From: Notamacropus eugenii | Taxonomy: Eukaryota; Chordata; Mammalia; Diprotodontia; Macropodidae | NCBI RefSeq assembly: GCF_028372415.1 | Contig: NC_092872.1 | Span: 549,069,205-549,133,204 of the forward strand | Direction of reading: 5' to 3' | Length of the DNA stretch: 64,000 nucleotides | Shown: positions 21,223-32,205 of the stretch, in pieces | Layout: every line of letters starts with the position of its first letter | How positions within the stretch are numbered: position 1 is the stretch's first letter | Program-made: the position numbers and the translations under genes | Notes under the pieces: model-generated | What the model was told of the DNA's origin: nothing | The model's database searches: none | The model's input: only the letters and a program-made list of their open reading frames with translations

Positions 21223-21880
21223 ATCAATAAGTATTTATTAAGTGTCTACTATTGATCAAGGTTCTGAGAATATAAAGACAAAACAAATTTTAAAAACCCA
21301 GTTCTGCCCTAAAGGAAACAGCATTCTGTTTTGCTCATTTTGAATATACTCTTCATGTAATATTGTATGCTATAACTATCTGTGTTGATAGTTATTCCCC
21401 GTAATAGACAGTGAACCATATATGGGCAAGGATCATGCATTATCTCAGTGCTTAGCACAGTGTTCTGTATACAGTAGTTGTTCAGTGAAAGGATATAACC
21501 AATTACTTCCTCTTCCATGAACTCTTCTCATTTTTCCTTCCTCCCCTACCTTGGTAATGAGCTTACCTCTCTGATCACATTGTTTTGCATTATTTCTTTG
21601 ATGCATCTAATGTAAAGGAGGCAAATGGGATGAAAGAGGGGAAAGTGCTGACAAGTCATAGGACCAGACTTCAAATCCTACCTCTGAGACACTGGACCTC
21701 AATTTCTTCATATATAAAATGAGGGGGATTAGACCAGGTAGTTTCTGAATTTCCTTACAACTCTAAGATTCAAAACACTGTGACTTTCATGAAGGCAGGA
21801 ACTGCATCTTATCTGAACCATGTAACTCTCCTACAGGGCTCCACAAGGTTGGGACTTGAATAAATGTTGAATGAATGAAA
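21223..21880. mobile_element. L2 and MIR mosaic
   Basis: Antisense L2 end (21223-21320, AATAAGTATTTATTAAGTG), sense L2 (21360-21500, CTCAGTGCTTAGCACAGTG), sense MIR (21640-21780), sense L2 end (21790-21880, TTGAATAAATGTTGAATGA). Short old pieces. 21885-22285 shows nothing recognisable. Confidence 0.55.
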
Positions 21881-22289
21881 CATGAACTTGTAGGAGACCA
21901 GAAGCTTCCCTAAGAAAATTGTGAAGTTTTTAGGCATCAGCAGAAGTGGAGACAAGATCTCAATCAAGTCGTAGGACCTGTTGGTGACTGGGTTTTCCAT
22001 TTCATAAAACTAGGGCAATCTCTATCTCACACAGTCTTGTTAAGGTTATTACTGTACTTGTGTCTTTGACCACAGGGCTTACTGTCCTCAAAGAATTGCT
22101 CCTAAGCTGGGCAGATGCTACTAGCTACAAGGTAGAGTACTGAGTTGTGAGTAAGAATGACAAACTTGGAGCAAACAAGGAAGCTAATCAATCATAAAGG
22201 TTGGGTTCAAATGGGAAATGTATAGAACTTTCTGGTACCTTGCAGCAAAACCTGTTTTCTCTTCCCTAGATAGTGCTTTGTTCAATTGG

Positions 22290-22700
22290 TATGTCTTTGA
22301 TTCATTGTTTCATTCACTTATTCATCATCAACTATTTACTAAGCACCTACTTAATGTAGGACATTGTACTAGACATTGTAAAAGTTATAAAATGGACAAG
22401 CTATGATTCAAGATCAATGGAAAGGATGATTGGGCATCTTAGGGTCTCTGAGTCATCAATTATTAGTAAGCAATATACTAATATTTAGTTAAGGTCTATT
22501 CTATATAAAGCCATATTCTAGGGGCTGATGAGATACAAAGATGAATAAAACTTATTCCCTTTCCTCAAGGAGCTTGCAGTTGTTTGACTTAGAAGAGGCT
22601 TAGAAATGAGTAGGGCTGTGATTCTGAATATTGATCAACAAGTAATCAATGAATCACAAAGTACTTATTGATGTCTACCATGTTTCTAGTACTAAGGTCA
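22290..22700 (-). mobile_element. Clustered L2 3' ends
   Basis: Three antisense L2 ends in a row: CTATTTACTAAGCACCTACT (22325), TATTCCCTTTCCTCAAGGAG (22550) and AAAGTACTTATTGATGTCTA (22658). Confidence 0.55.
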
Positions 22701-22714
22701 AAATTAATAAATAC

Positions 22715-22960
22715 TCTGAGAAGGAAAAAGAAGAAAAGAGGAAGAGGAAAGGAGAACGAGGAGGAAGAAGGAAAAGAGAGGAGAAAAAAGGAAAAAGGAG
22801 AAGAAGTGGAGGACAAAGAGAAATGGAGAGGGAAAAAAGGAAAAAGGGAGGTAAAGAGAAAAGGAGAGGAAGAAAGAGAGAATTGGAATTGAAGATGCAA
22901 GTGGAGATAGAGAGGAAGAAGGAAATGTAGGCTGAGATAGAGATGAAGGTGCAGTAAAAA
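22715..22960. repeat. GA-rich low-complexity tract
   Basis: About 245 bases of almost pure purine (GAGGAAGAGGAAAGGAGAAC and so on). It gives long Lys/Glu/Arg frames on one strand and Ser/Phe/Leu frames on the other; these are compositional artefacts. Confidence 0.9.
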
Positions 22961-23529
22961 GAAAAGGAAGTAGAAATAGGGAAGGACATGCACTGTTTTG
23001 TTGTTCAGATTTTGGGTGGGAATTTTTATGGTTTTGGTTAAATAAAATACAATTTTTTTCTGTTTTTTGCTTCTTTTCCCCAAAAATAGGCATGTTAAAG
23101 CTCATATTAAAGTTTATTGAGAATTTTTAATTAGGTAACAGTTAATTGAGAATTTAACTACATAGGTATCTTCCTGTATGTCATCTCATTTTTAGACCTT
23201 CCTGAACAGAAGAAAAAGCATCATCTCCGTGTCCAAAAATATACCTGATAAACTTAAAATTAAATAGGTCTCATATCCCTTTGTTCTCAGAATTTGTGTT
23301 CCAAATGAGATAACTCCGTTAGTGAAGTGTCAGGATAGAGCTGAGGCACACCCCCTTCTGTCTCAGAAGATTGAAGTCTAATAAACAATTATAACAAAAC
23401 GGTACCAAGCATGTCCTAAAGTCCCCAAACATCTGGTATTTATTCACTAATTTACTCAACAAGATATAATGGCTTCAAAAAGAATGCAAGTATAAGTTGT
23501 CTCAAGAAAAAATATTAATTATTCATTAT

Positions 23530-23700
23530 ATTTTAGAATATGAAATTGAAAGGGACATTATAAATCAGTGAGTTTAATTCCCTAATTTCAAAGATGAAAA
23601 AACTGAAACCCAGAGAGAGTAAGTGGTTTGTTATATGTCACAGAGTAATGTAGTGTTCAACTCAGTTCAGATGTTTAAGGATACAGTACAACTTCTAATC
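23530..23700 (-). mobile_element. MIR/CR1-like fragment
   Basis: GAAATTGAAAGGGACATTAT, AAGATGAAAAAACTGAAACC and GTCACAGAGTAATGTAG are antisense SINE-like blocks. 22965-23525 and 23700-24135 hold no recognised element. Confidence 0.5.
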
Positions 23701-24139
23701 TATTTGGTTTCACATTACTGCCAGTTCTTTCCTGTTCAGTTCCAGTGTGACTGGAGATGATGTCTTCTCAGTGCTACTGCTGCTGCTTAGTTTATTCAAT
23801 CCCCTCTCAGTCTCTCTCTTGAAGATTGTATGGATCTCTGTACAAACTCCTAGGCATGAGTCAACATTCATCTTATAGCTCAAAGATCAAGACAATCCCA
23901 AATCAATCTACTAATCCTGGGAGAGAATGTTTATCTCTCTGAAATATAAATTATAGGATGCTAGCTTATTCTCAAATCCCCATTGTACTTAAGCCTGCTA
24001 ATAAAAATCTAGCAGTAATCTGCTAGGGCTGACTTGTCAATCTAATGTGTATAACTTAGTGCTAAATGAGTTCCTTTTGAAGTGATTCAATTTGAGCAAT
24101 TTAAGTGATAGGGACAAAGGGAATGGGAAAATAAGGGAA

Positions 24140-24640
24140 GAAAGAAAGTCTCAGCTCTCAATGGGCTCACAATATAGTTAGGGAAGATAACATATAAAAA
24201 GAGACTAAGAGGAGAAAGTACCCTCATGGGAGCAGAGGGGCAAAGTCCAGAGAATCAGAACAACTACGAACACACATGCTTGTCCTGGGCCCATTCCCAA
24301 ATGGAGGCCGTGGAAGGAACTCACTAAATGGAAAAGGGGGTCAACATGACAAAGGAACGTTCTAGGGTGAGAAGGGCATCAAACGTTGCTTTGTGCAAGC
24401 CCTGTATAACCCCTGGTTACAAAAATAAAGCTAAGAAATAGGCTACAAGAGTCGTGTTAGTGAAAAAATGATAATAATCACCATACGTATGATGTGCTAA
24501 AAATCACGAATCAGTTGTGTCAGAATCCTGTAAGGTAGTTACTCCCGTTTTAGAAATGAGGCCCTCAGAGAGGTAAAATAACTTTTTCATGGCTAGCCTG
24601 ACTGCAAGCCTAATGGTCTTTCTACCATACCACATTGCCT
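24140..24640 (-). mobile_element. L2 and MIR pieces, antisense
   Basis: L2 3' block near 24150-24290 (CTCAATGGGCTCACAATATA) and antisense MIR at about 24490-24640 (TTTTAGAAATGAGGCCCTCA, AGCCTAATGGTCTTTCTACC). Confidence 0.5.
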
Positions 24641-24644
24641 GTCT

Positions 24645-25300
24645 AAAGACAGGAAAAGGGAACCAAGGCTATCTAACCTGGAGATGAGAAGGCTAAGGAG
24701 AAGCCTAGCTGCTATCTTCAAATATATGCAGGACCAGTATGTGGAAGATATGTTGGAAAGCAAATGTGGAGGAAGAAGTAGTGTGATATAATTGATAAAG
24801 TGTTGGACTTGGAATCAGGAAAAGTTGCATTCTAAATCCCATCTCTGACACTTAATAGCTATGTGACCATGGGCAAATTATGAAGCTATGTGAGCCTCAG
24901 GCAACTCCCTAAGACAGTAAGTTAAGGGTTAGGTGGCAATCTCTACGTTCTCACACTGATGAAATCACGGGTCTTTGGAGGACTGACCTAAGGAAGAACT
25001 TACGGCAGCCCCTCGGGCCCTGGGCCACACCCAGTTTCCCACATTGAGCAGGTGTTCTACAAGTGTTTGCTGATGCAGATGATAACTTCCTCACTGTCAG
25101 TGTGTTAAACCACTGGAATGGATGATTGAGGGAATGTAGGTAATTTCAGATATTGATGACACTTTGTGTGGAAATCTTTGATAAAAGCATAGGCAAGGAT
25201 TAGCCTTGAATAATTAGACATTCATTCATCAGCCTAAAGGTAGGGGGCTAGACAATGCCATCCTTAAATGTCCATTAAAGCCTGATGATTCTATGAGTTT
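24645..25300 (+). mobile_element. CR1/L3 split by a SINE
   Basis: CR1 at 24645-24780 (AACCTGGAGATGAGAAGGC, GCTATCTTCAAATATATGCA) and its 3' end at about 25090-25300 (AGGGGGCTAGACAATGCCA, GATGATTCTATGAG). Between them a sense SINE (24781-25070; GGCTTGG-like tRNA head lost, CTGACACTTAATAGCTATGT, CTGATGAAATCACGGGTC). Confidence 0.55.
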
Positions 25301-25309
25301 AACATCTAA

Positions 25310-25880
25310 GTCAGGTGACACCTTTGTGAAGTCTTCCCTGATCACTCCAGGTAAAAGTTATCCCCTCCCTCTCTGAATTTGCAATAGCACCCTATATTTG
25401 TACCTCTTTTATGGGCTTATCATAGCCTACTGTGTTGTAGCTATTTGTGTTCCCAGAACTATAACTAGTAATTTTTATACCCAGAGCAAGTAGTACAAAA
25501 CATGCTGGGGCAAGCAACATAGAATGTCCTGTCAGACACTGCTGGAGAGGCCACTACAAGCTAGAAGGATTGGGGATAGAGTGGACTGGGGAAGAGGTCA
25601 ACTGGATGAAGCTAGGATTGACCTCTCTGGTACCCTCCTGTTTTAACTTTTTTTTTTTTTTTGCTAATTAGGTAGTAAAATCAGTTGTTTCTAAGCTAGG
25701 GCTGTCAGTGCCTTCTAAATTATGGCACCCTGAGACAGAGCTCTTATTGCTTTGCCCTAGTTTTTTTTTTTTAATTACTACACTGTGAGCTCCTTGATGG
25801 CAAGGACTCTGCCTCTCCCCTAGCATAGGATTTTGCACATAGCAGTTACTTAGGAAATATTTGTGGAATTGAACTCAATG
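25310..25880 (+). mobile_element. L2 LINE 3' end, interrupted
   Basis: Sense L2 at 25310-25470 (GTCTTCCCTGATCACTCCAG) and its end at 25765-25880 (TGTGAGCTCCTTGATGGCAA, GGAAATATTTGTGGAATTGA). The 295 bases between contain two T-runs and no family I can name. Confidence 0.6.
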
Positions 25881-26019
25881 TGTAGTCATAGCAATTATGT
25901 TCTTGACCTTTGCTATCCTGAATTAAAAGCTAGAAATGATTACTCAATATATGTGAGTGTGTGTCTCTATTTTGAACATACCCTAAATGGAAGCTCTACA
26001 TATTAATATCCTGTGTTTC

Positions 26020-26180
26020 ACAAATATAGTGTAGTATAGTAGAAAGATCAGGGAGTAGTGATCTAGAGACCTGAGTTTTAATTCTTACTCTGCCACCAAA
26101 CTCCCACGTGGCCTCAGACAACTCACTTTCCTTGTCTTGGTCAATGGGAATATTCCACTAGAAATCTATGCTTCTAAATC
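26020..26180 (+). mobile_element. MIR-type SINE
   Basis: AGTATAGTAGAAAGATCAG, CTAGAGACCTGAGTTTTAAT and CTGCCACCAAACTCC: the sense 5' half of a MIR. Confidence 0.6.
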
Positions 26181-26279
26181 AATAATAAGCCCCAAGAAAC
26201 AGAGATTTTGAGAAGAAAGAGACCAACGTATTCATTTGATGATCAATTCTGACATTTTTTTTATTTTCTATATTTTAGG

Positions 26280-26733
26280 AAAGCAAATATTTCTTTCTAG
26301 CACGGAGATAATAACTTAGCTGACTTTTGGCTCTCCTGGAGACCAGAACCTGAAATTGACAGAGTCTTTCAATTGGGATCGGTATCCAGCTTAGCTCCTC
26401 ACCGATCACACTGTCATCTCTGAGATGGAAAATCTGCCCCAGTTTAAGGAAGCCGGTTTAGCAACTTCTTGAAAATAATTGAGCACTGATATGTTTATAA
26501 CCAGTTCCCCTACATGTAAAATTATGTGCAGTCTTTGTCCCTAATTACAAGCTACCCAAGCATGCCGAAACCCTGATAGGGATACAGCAGCAGCACCTTC
26601 CGTACTGGCAGACAGATAGATTGCCAGCTTGTCTTGGTTTCTCTAATTAAAGCCAGACCGATGGGGGAGGAAGATACATGCAGAAAGAATAAGGGCTCAG
26701 TAAGAGTGTGTGAAACAGCTGCTTGGGTGTTCA
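26280..26733. other. Unique stretch, possible conserved element
   Basis: No repeat recognised. It is less degraded-looking than its surroundings and carries TCCCTAATTACAAG and TCTCTAATTAAAGCC, homeobox-type TAATTA cores, within 26440-26700. No open frame of note and no splice pair. Regulatory use is only a guess. Confidence 0.35.
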
Positions 26734-26734
26734 T

Positions 26735-27110
26735 TCATTCAACAAACATTTAATGAGGGTTTCCTCTGTGCAAGGCACCAGACTGATGAATAAAACAACA
26801 TTCCCTGCCTCCACAAAGGGCATGTTTTAGGACTGAGTATGGCAAAATGGAAGGAGTATCAGGCTGAATTTGAATCCCAGTTCTGATACTAGCTGTGTGA
26901 TTGTGGCCCTTGATATCATCAATAAAGTCAAGATATTAATACTTCTACCTATCTCACTGGGTCACTGTGAGAAAAGTCAACAAGCATTTATTAAATGTTT
27001 ACTATGTGCTATGCACTGTGCTAAACAATGAAGATACAGAAAAAAGGCAAAAAACAGTCTTTGCCTCCAAGGATCTTACATTCTAATGAATGCTTTAAAA
27101 TGCTCTGGAA
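26735..27110. mobile_element. L2 and MIR mosaic
   Basis: Antisense L2 end (26735-26825, TTCAACAAACATTTAATGAG), sense MIR (26830-26980, GAATTTGAATCCCAGTTCTG) and another antisense L2 end (26983-27095, CTATGTGCTATGCACTGTGC). Confidence 0.65.
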
Positions 27111-27159
27111 GCTTTACCATGCTATAGAAATGTGAGTTATTATAATGCCATTAACTAAC

Positions 27160-28340
27160 AAAGTAACACAATAATGACTGCTAAAGAAACACCCAAACAA
27201 GATGCTATGTGATAGGTCAAAGAAGGGGGATGGAATTTCCTGCTGGGGAGATCAAGGAAAGAAGTAGCATTGGTGCTGGACCTTGAAGGGTGGGTAGGAT
27301 TTCAACAGGAAGAAAAAGAAATAATGGGGATGAACACCATGGACAAAGTCATGGAAATGTGTGGTTTATTCAACAGATGGTAAGCAATCAGATCTCACTA
27401 GAAAACAGGATATGTGAAGTGAAGGAAGTGTGGAATCAGGCTTGGAAAGGTAGCTGAATAAAACCAGATTCTGTGAATACTAAAATTAGGAGACATTGAA
27501 GGTTCTTCAGATCGTTAATAATATGGTCAAAGCCACGTATTACTAAATTTGTTTAGGATGGTTTATCAACGGGGGAATTGGTAGGGATGGGGGGAGGGAG
27601 AATATAATGAGTTCCGTTGTTAACATGTGGAGTTCTGAGATGTCTATGGGACATCCAGTTCTAGATGTCCAAATAGAAAATTGGAGATTGAAGACTAGAG
27701 ATCTGGAGAGAGGGTTGGACTGGACAAATAGTTCTAAATAGATCTGAGAATCATCTGCAAACTGATGATAAAGTCAGACCATGGGAGGTGATGGAGATCA
27801 CCAATCAAGATAATATAGAGAGGGAGGGAGAAGAAAGATCAGTATAGAACTCTGGGAGACACCAGCAATTAGTGCCATGGTCTCAGTGAAGATCCAGCAA
27901 AAGAGACTGAGGAGGTCAGACAGGTAGGAGGAGAACCAGAAAAGAGCAGTGTCACGAAAACCTTGTGAGAAGGAAGTACCAAGTAAAAAAGGAGGATCAC
28001 GAGTCTCCAAGGCTGTAAAAGAGTAGAAAAGGATGAAGATTTAAGAAAAGCCTTTCAATTTGGCAAATGAGATCACTGGAAACTTTGGAAAGTTTGGTTA
28101 TGGGGAAAGTCAGACTGCAGAGGTCTAAGATGAGAGTGAGAGGAAAGGAAATGGAGACATCAGTTATAGACAACTTTCTCAAGAAGCTTGTCCACAAATA
28201 GGTGGAAGAGATAGCTAGCAAGGAGGGAAAGATCAAGTGTAGTTTTTTTTTAGAATAAGGGTGACATGAGAATGTTTGTATGCAGTAGAGAAGCAGTCAC
28301 TAGACAGGGAAAGTTTAGAGATAAATGAGAACAATCCCAG
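27160..28340 (-). mobile_element. L2 LINE, about 1.2 kb
   Basis: Long antisense L2: GGTGCTGGACCTTGAAGGG, TGGGACATCCAGTTCTAGAT, GAGAATCATCTGCAAACTGA (reverse of the RT FADD/YADD region), AGAACTCTGGGAGACACC (reverse of the PQGSVLGP region), AGAGCAGTGTCACGAAAACC, CTTTCTCAAGAAGCTTGTCC. Frames are broken. 28445-28945 to the right has nothing recognised. Confidence 0.8.
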
Positions 28341-28949
28341 AACAAAGATGTCTTGAGTCTGTCACTAAACTGTTGGGTAACCCTGGCATGACATATAAAA
28401 AGTTGGAGAGATATAGTTTCTGGGTAATTAGTCATTTAATTAATAATGCTGGCATTTAATTAATATGAGAAGTTAGTGGCACTCTCAAATGCCAAAGACC
28501 CTCAAGATGGTAGGTGTACAACTTATGTGCCCTTGGAAAAGTGGGTGTGCCTGACGGTGGTAATAAACTCCAATTGGTTAACAATTAATAAGAGAATGAA
28601 TATTATAATGAAAAGTAGGCTAAATTCCGATGAGGATTTTGAGGTGGGTGATACTGAGCACTGAAATCTTGGTCAAAAATACTTATCAATTTCTGTATCC
28701 CTGTCTGACAAAAGGGAGAATCCACATTTTCCTAGACTTGTCTGAGTAAACACAATGAGCAGGAATCTACCCATTTCCCTGAAGAATTTCTTTAACTGTC
28801 TTTAAATCTGAGCCTGGGTAAGTCTTTGCCCAAGATTTCCCACACTGGTTGGTTTCTGGATGAGGAAGTATAAAAAGGGAAAAATCTTGGTCCTAGTTTA
28901 ATAATTAGTTATTAATACAAAAGAGAAATAACCATTTTTCTCACTGGGT

Positions 28950-29160
28950 AACTCATTTCTCCTTTATAGGCCTCAGTTTCCTCAACTGTAAAATAATAGA
29001 AATTGTGGCATAGAAGAATGAGCACTGAGTTTGGAGTTAAACGACCTGACAGACATTTGCTACTCATGTTACCTTGGACCAGTCACTTTACTTTCCTGTA
29101 AAATGAGGGGATTGGACTAGGTGACCTCTAAGGACCCTTTTAGCTCCATGATCCTAAGAA
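28950..29160 (+). mobile_element. MIR-type SINE pieces
   Basis: AGGCCTCAGTTTCCTCAACT then GAGCACTGAGTTTGGAGTTA and AAATGAGGGGATTGGACTAG: parts of two sense SINEs. Confidence 0.6.
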
Positions 29161-30985
29161 TAGATATTCTGTAAGTTCTCATCCACTTTTAATGCTCTAT
29201 GTTCTATAATTTCTAGGCTATTACTGTTGCTATGTGATCTGTCAAACAATAGAGTGTTATTTTCATTTTCATACATACATAACTGAATCTTACTTTGAGA
29301 ATGGCTATGACCAGGAAAAAGTCACAGAAAAAAAATCATTTTTCTTTAAGACACTGCCACTTCTACCCTATGTATGGGAGAAAAAAGCACCAAATTAAAA
29401 TATTGCATGCTTACAGGCACATGTGTGGAAAATTGTATTGCTTATGATTCATAGAATCAGATGATAATACTGGAAGATACTTTAGAGATAATATTTTAAG
29501 CTTTTTCTTTAGTTACATTCCCCCCTTACCCCAATACCTGAGGGCACATTCTCCCCAAGACTCCTGGAAAGAGTGAACTCAGAATGAATCCCTACATAGC
29601 ATTTGCTTCAAAATACCCCTGGACAGCTGAGTCTGAACCTAGACAGAGTCTAGCAAGTCTCTCAGGATTCAGTCTTCACTGCTGGGGCTGGCCACAAAAT
29701 CTGGTGTGGATTCTGGTTCCCGGATTTCTGGTGGTTCAGCATCCTGACTTTTCAAAGCTCACGAGGTCATGGCTATCTCTAATATGCCACCTAAAAGTAG
29801 AAAGAACAGAGGCCAAAATGGAAGTCTGTACACGAGTCACAAATCATCAGCCTTAGACAAGGAGGCTCTGAGGCTTTTCTCCATCCAGAGGATTACAGCA
29901 TTGTCCCTCCTCAAACACAGCCAAGGAAGAAAAGATCCAGACCAAGCTACCTTAGAGATATTTGAATACAACACCCTCATTTGACAGAGGGAAAAAAAAA
30001 ACTGAGACAGAGAAGGAATATGACCTGTCCAAGGTTACTACACCAAAACTACCTGAAACGGAGATGCAATCATTAAGAAAGAAAGATTTTAACTAATAAC
30101 ACTATAAGGTTAAGTCCCACTGCTGTTCACATCTTCCACCATCCCAGACTTATGTCTACCTTTGGAAATATCACAGGAAGACAATCAATTAAACTAGTAC
30201 CAGCAACCCCAAGACAAGACATGGTACACTATCATGTCTTGAGTGTTAGCATAGCTCAGGTCATTGAAAGAACATTTCAGAGACCAATGTGTGACTAACT
30301 TCATTACAGTGACTAATGTAAATGTAGAGCATCAGGTCTTTATTGTCTTGCCTCCTGTTGCTCTCCCCTCCCACTATCTAACTACTTTCTCCTTATAATG
30401 GACATTTATTTCATGGATTTCAAGTAAGAATTTCTGCATGCATCATACATGCAGCCAAGGGTGGGAGGGCTGAAGTGGTTGGAATCTGCTGTGGCCAGAA
30501 CATCTTGATGAAACTGGTCTAGTGGGAAGCAGATATGCCATCATTTAGAACTAATGGCAACCTGACCCTTTGAAATTGTATTTTCCTTTTGGGTCATGAA
30601 AGGGGATTTGGAATCAGAGTAGATTTGAGATAGCAACTTATATCTTATACACTATACTTTTGTCTTTGTCCATGACGAGAAATTGGAGGACTTCCTTCAG
30701 GAGAGTTATAAAAAAAAAAAAGAAAAAGATTTTTCTAATTTTAATAAATATTTTTGTAGCCCTTCAAAAACTTTTATTTTCATCAACCAAATTGGTCTAA
30801 TAGCTTGCCTAAGAGCATCACATAAGAATATAGTGAAGGATCTTTGTTTATAAATATTTGTAGAGTATCTGTTAGGTGTTCAGCATTTATCAGTCATAAG
30901 GGAAAGTGGATGGAGAAGCAAAAATGCAAAAAAAAATGAAAGAAGGAAGTTCCTTCTTTCATGAAACATGATTCATTGGTCTTAC
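29160..30985. other. 1.8 kb with nothing recognised
   Basis: I see no named repeat, exon pair or RNA gene. Open plus-strand frames at 29584-29984 are short and match nothing I know. An A-run lies near 29990 and another near 30710. Confidence 0.4.
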
Positions 30986-30989
30986 ATTA

Positions 30990-31140
30990 TACAGCTGGAA
31001 TGGAATCAAAAGATCATCTGGGAAAGTGGGTAGTATATTATCATCCCTAGTTTATAGATGAGGAAACTGAGACCCAAAGAGGTGAAGAGGTCATACTTAA
31101 TTAGTAAGTGGTAGAGCCAAGTATGGAATAAAAAAGGTTT
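30990..31140 (-). mobile_element. MIR-type SINE fragment
   Basis: AGTTTATAGATGAGGAAACT, GACCCAAAGAGGTGAAGAGG and AGTAAGTGGTAGAGCCAAG: antisense MIR middle. Confidence 0.6.
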
Positions 31141-31164
31141 TTTTGCACTATTCTATATTTCACC

Positions 31165-31288
31165 AGAGGGCAGCTAGGTGGCACAATGGAGAGCCCTGGG
31201 CCTCGCATCAGGAAGATGCATCCTCCTGAATTCCAATCTGACCACAGATACTTACTAGCTATATGACATTGGGCAAGTCACTTAATAT
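31165..31288 (+). mobile_element. tRNA-headed SINE, 5' part
   Basis: GGGCAGCTAGGTGGCACAAT head, CAGGAAGATGC and TGGGCAAGTCACTTAA; the 3' half is missing and L2 sequence follows directly. Confidence 0.75.
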
Positions 31289-32205
31289 GGTGATGGCAGA
31301 TGATCTCAGAGGAAAGGCCTTTTGCAGAAGTGGCACTTGAGCTGAGTCTTAAAGGAGTCCAGGGAAGCCAAGAAGTAAAGATGAGAAGGAGAGCATTTCT
31401 AGGAATGGAGACAGCCAGTGAAAAGGCATGGAATGAGGTGATGAAATGTCATTTGTAAGGAAAAACAAGTGGGCTAGTGCAGCAAGATCATAGTATGTGG
31501 AAGGCAAGAAAATGTAAGCTTGAAAATACAGGAAGGAATCAGGCTCTAAAGAACTTTAAATGTTTAACAATCCAATCCAATAGACTTTGTTGAGCTTTTA
31601 GTGCTAAGCAATTTATAAGAAAGACAATCCCTGCCCTCAAGGAACTTACAATCTAATGAGAGGGGGGAGACAACACGGTAGAGGAATGGACATCATGGGT
31701 ACTTGACATGGTGTCAATGGAGTTGAACCGCAGCAGATGCCAAAGGGAGTAAGCCAAATCAGTTTCTGTGCTCTATAAAGGAAGGCATTGGGAGGAGTTT
31801 AGTACAGCATACTCTAGCCCTCAAATCAGGCTGAGGGAAGTGGTGTCAAGTCAAGACTTGAGTTAGGATTAGAGGTGATGAGCTAACAAAGCATTTTACA
31901 TTGATTTTGGAGATAATAGCAAGCCACTGGAGTTTATTTGGACTGAAATCATTTGCCACCAGATGTTTTGCTTGGTTTTGACTCTACTGCCATTATTATC
32001 CATGAGGAAAGGGAAAAGTAGGGTGGCATTCCCTCCTCACCACCCCTCAGAAGAAGCTAGTCACTAGGATTCTCTTCCTACCTAATCAGGAGAGAACAGT
32101 GGTGTGGAAATCTGGAGAGGAGATAGTATCCAAGGGCAGGTGATTGACACTATCAAAGGCTGCAGAAAAGTCAAGAAAGATGAGGATTGAAAAAACACCA
32201 TTCTA

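Noticed and set aside
22646-23105. Several overlapping long frames on both strands, rich in Lys/Glu or Ser/Phe/Leu
   Set aside because: They arise from a GA-rich low-complexity tract and have no domain or splice context.
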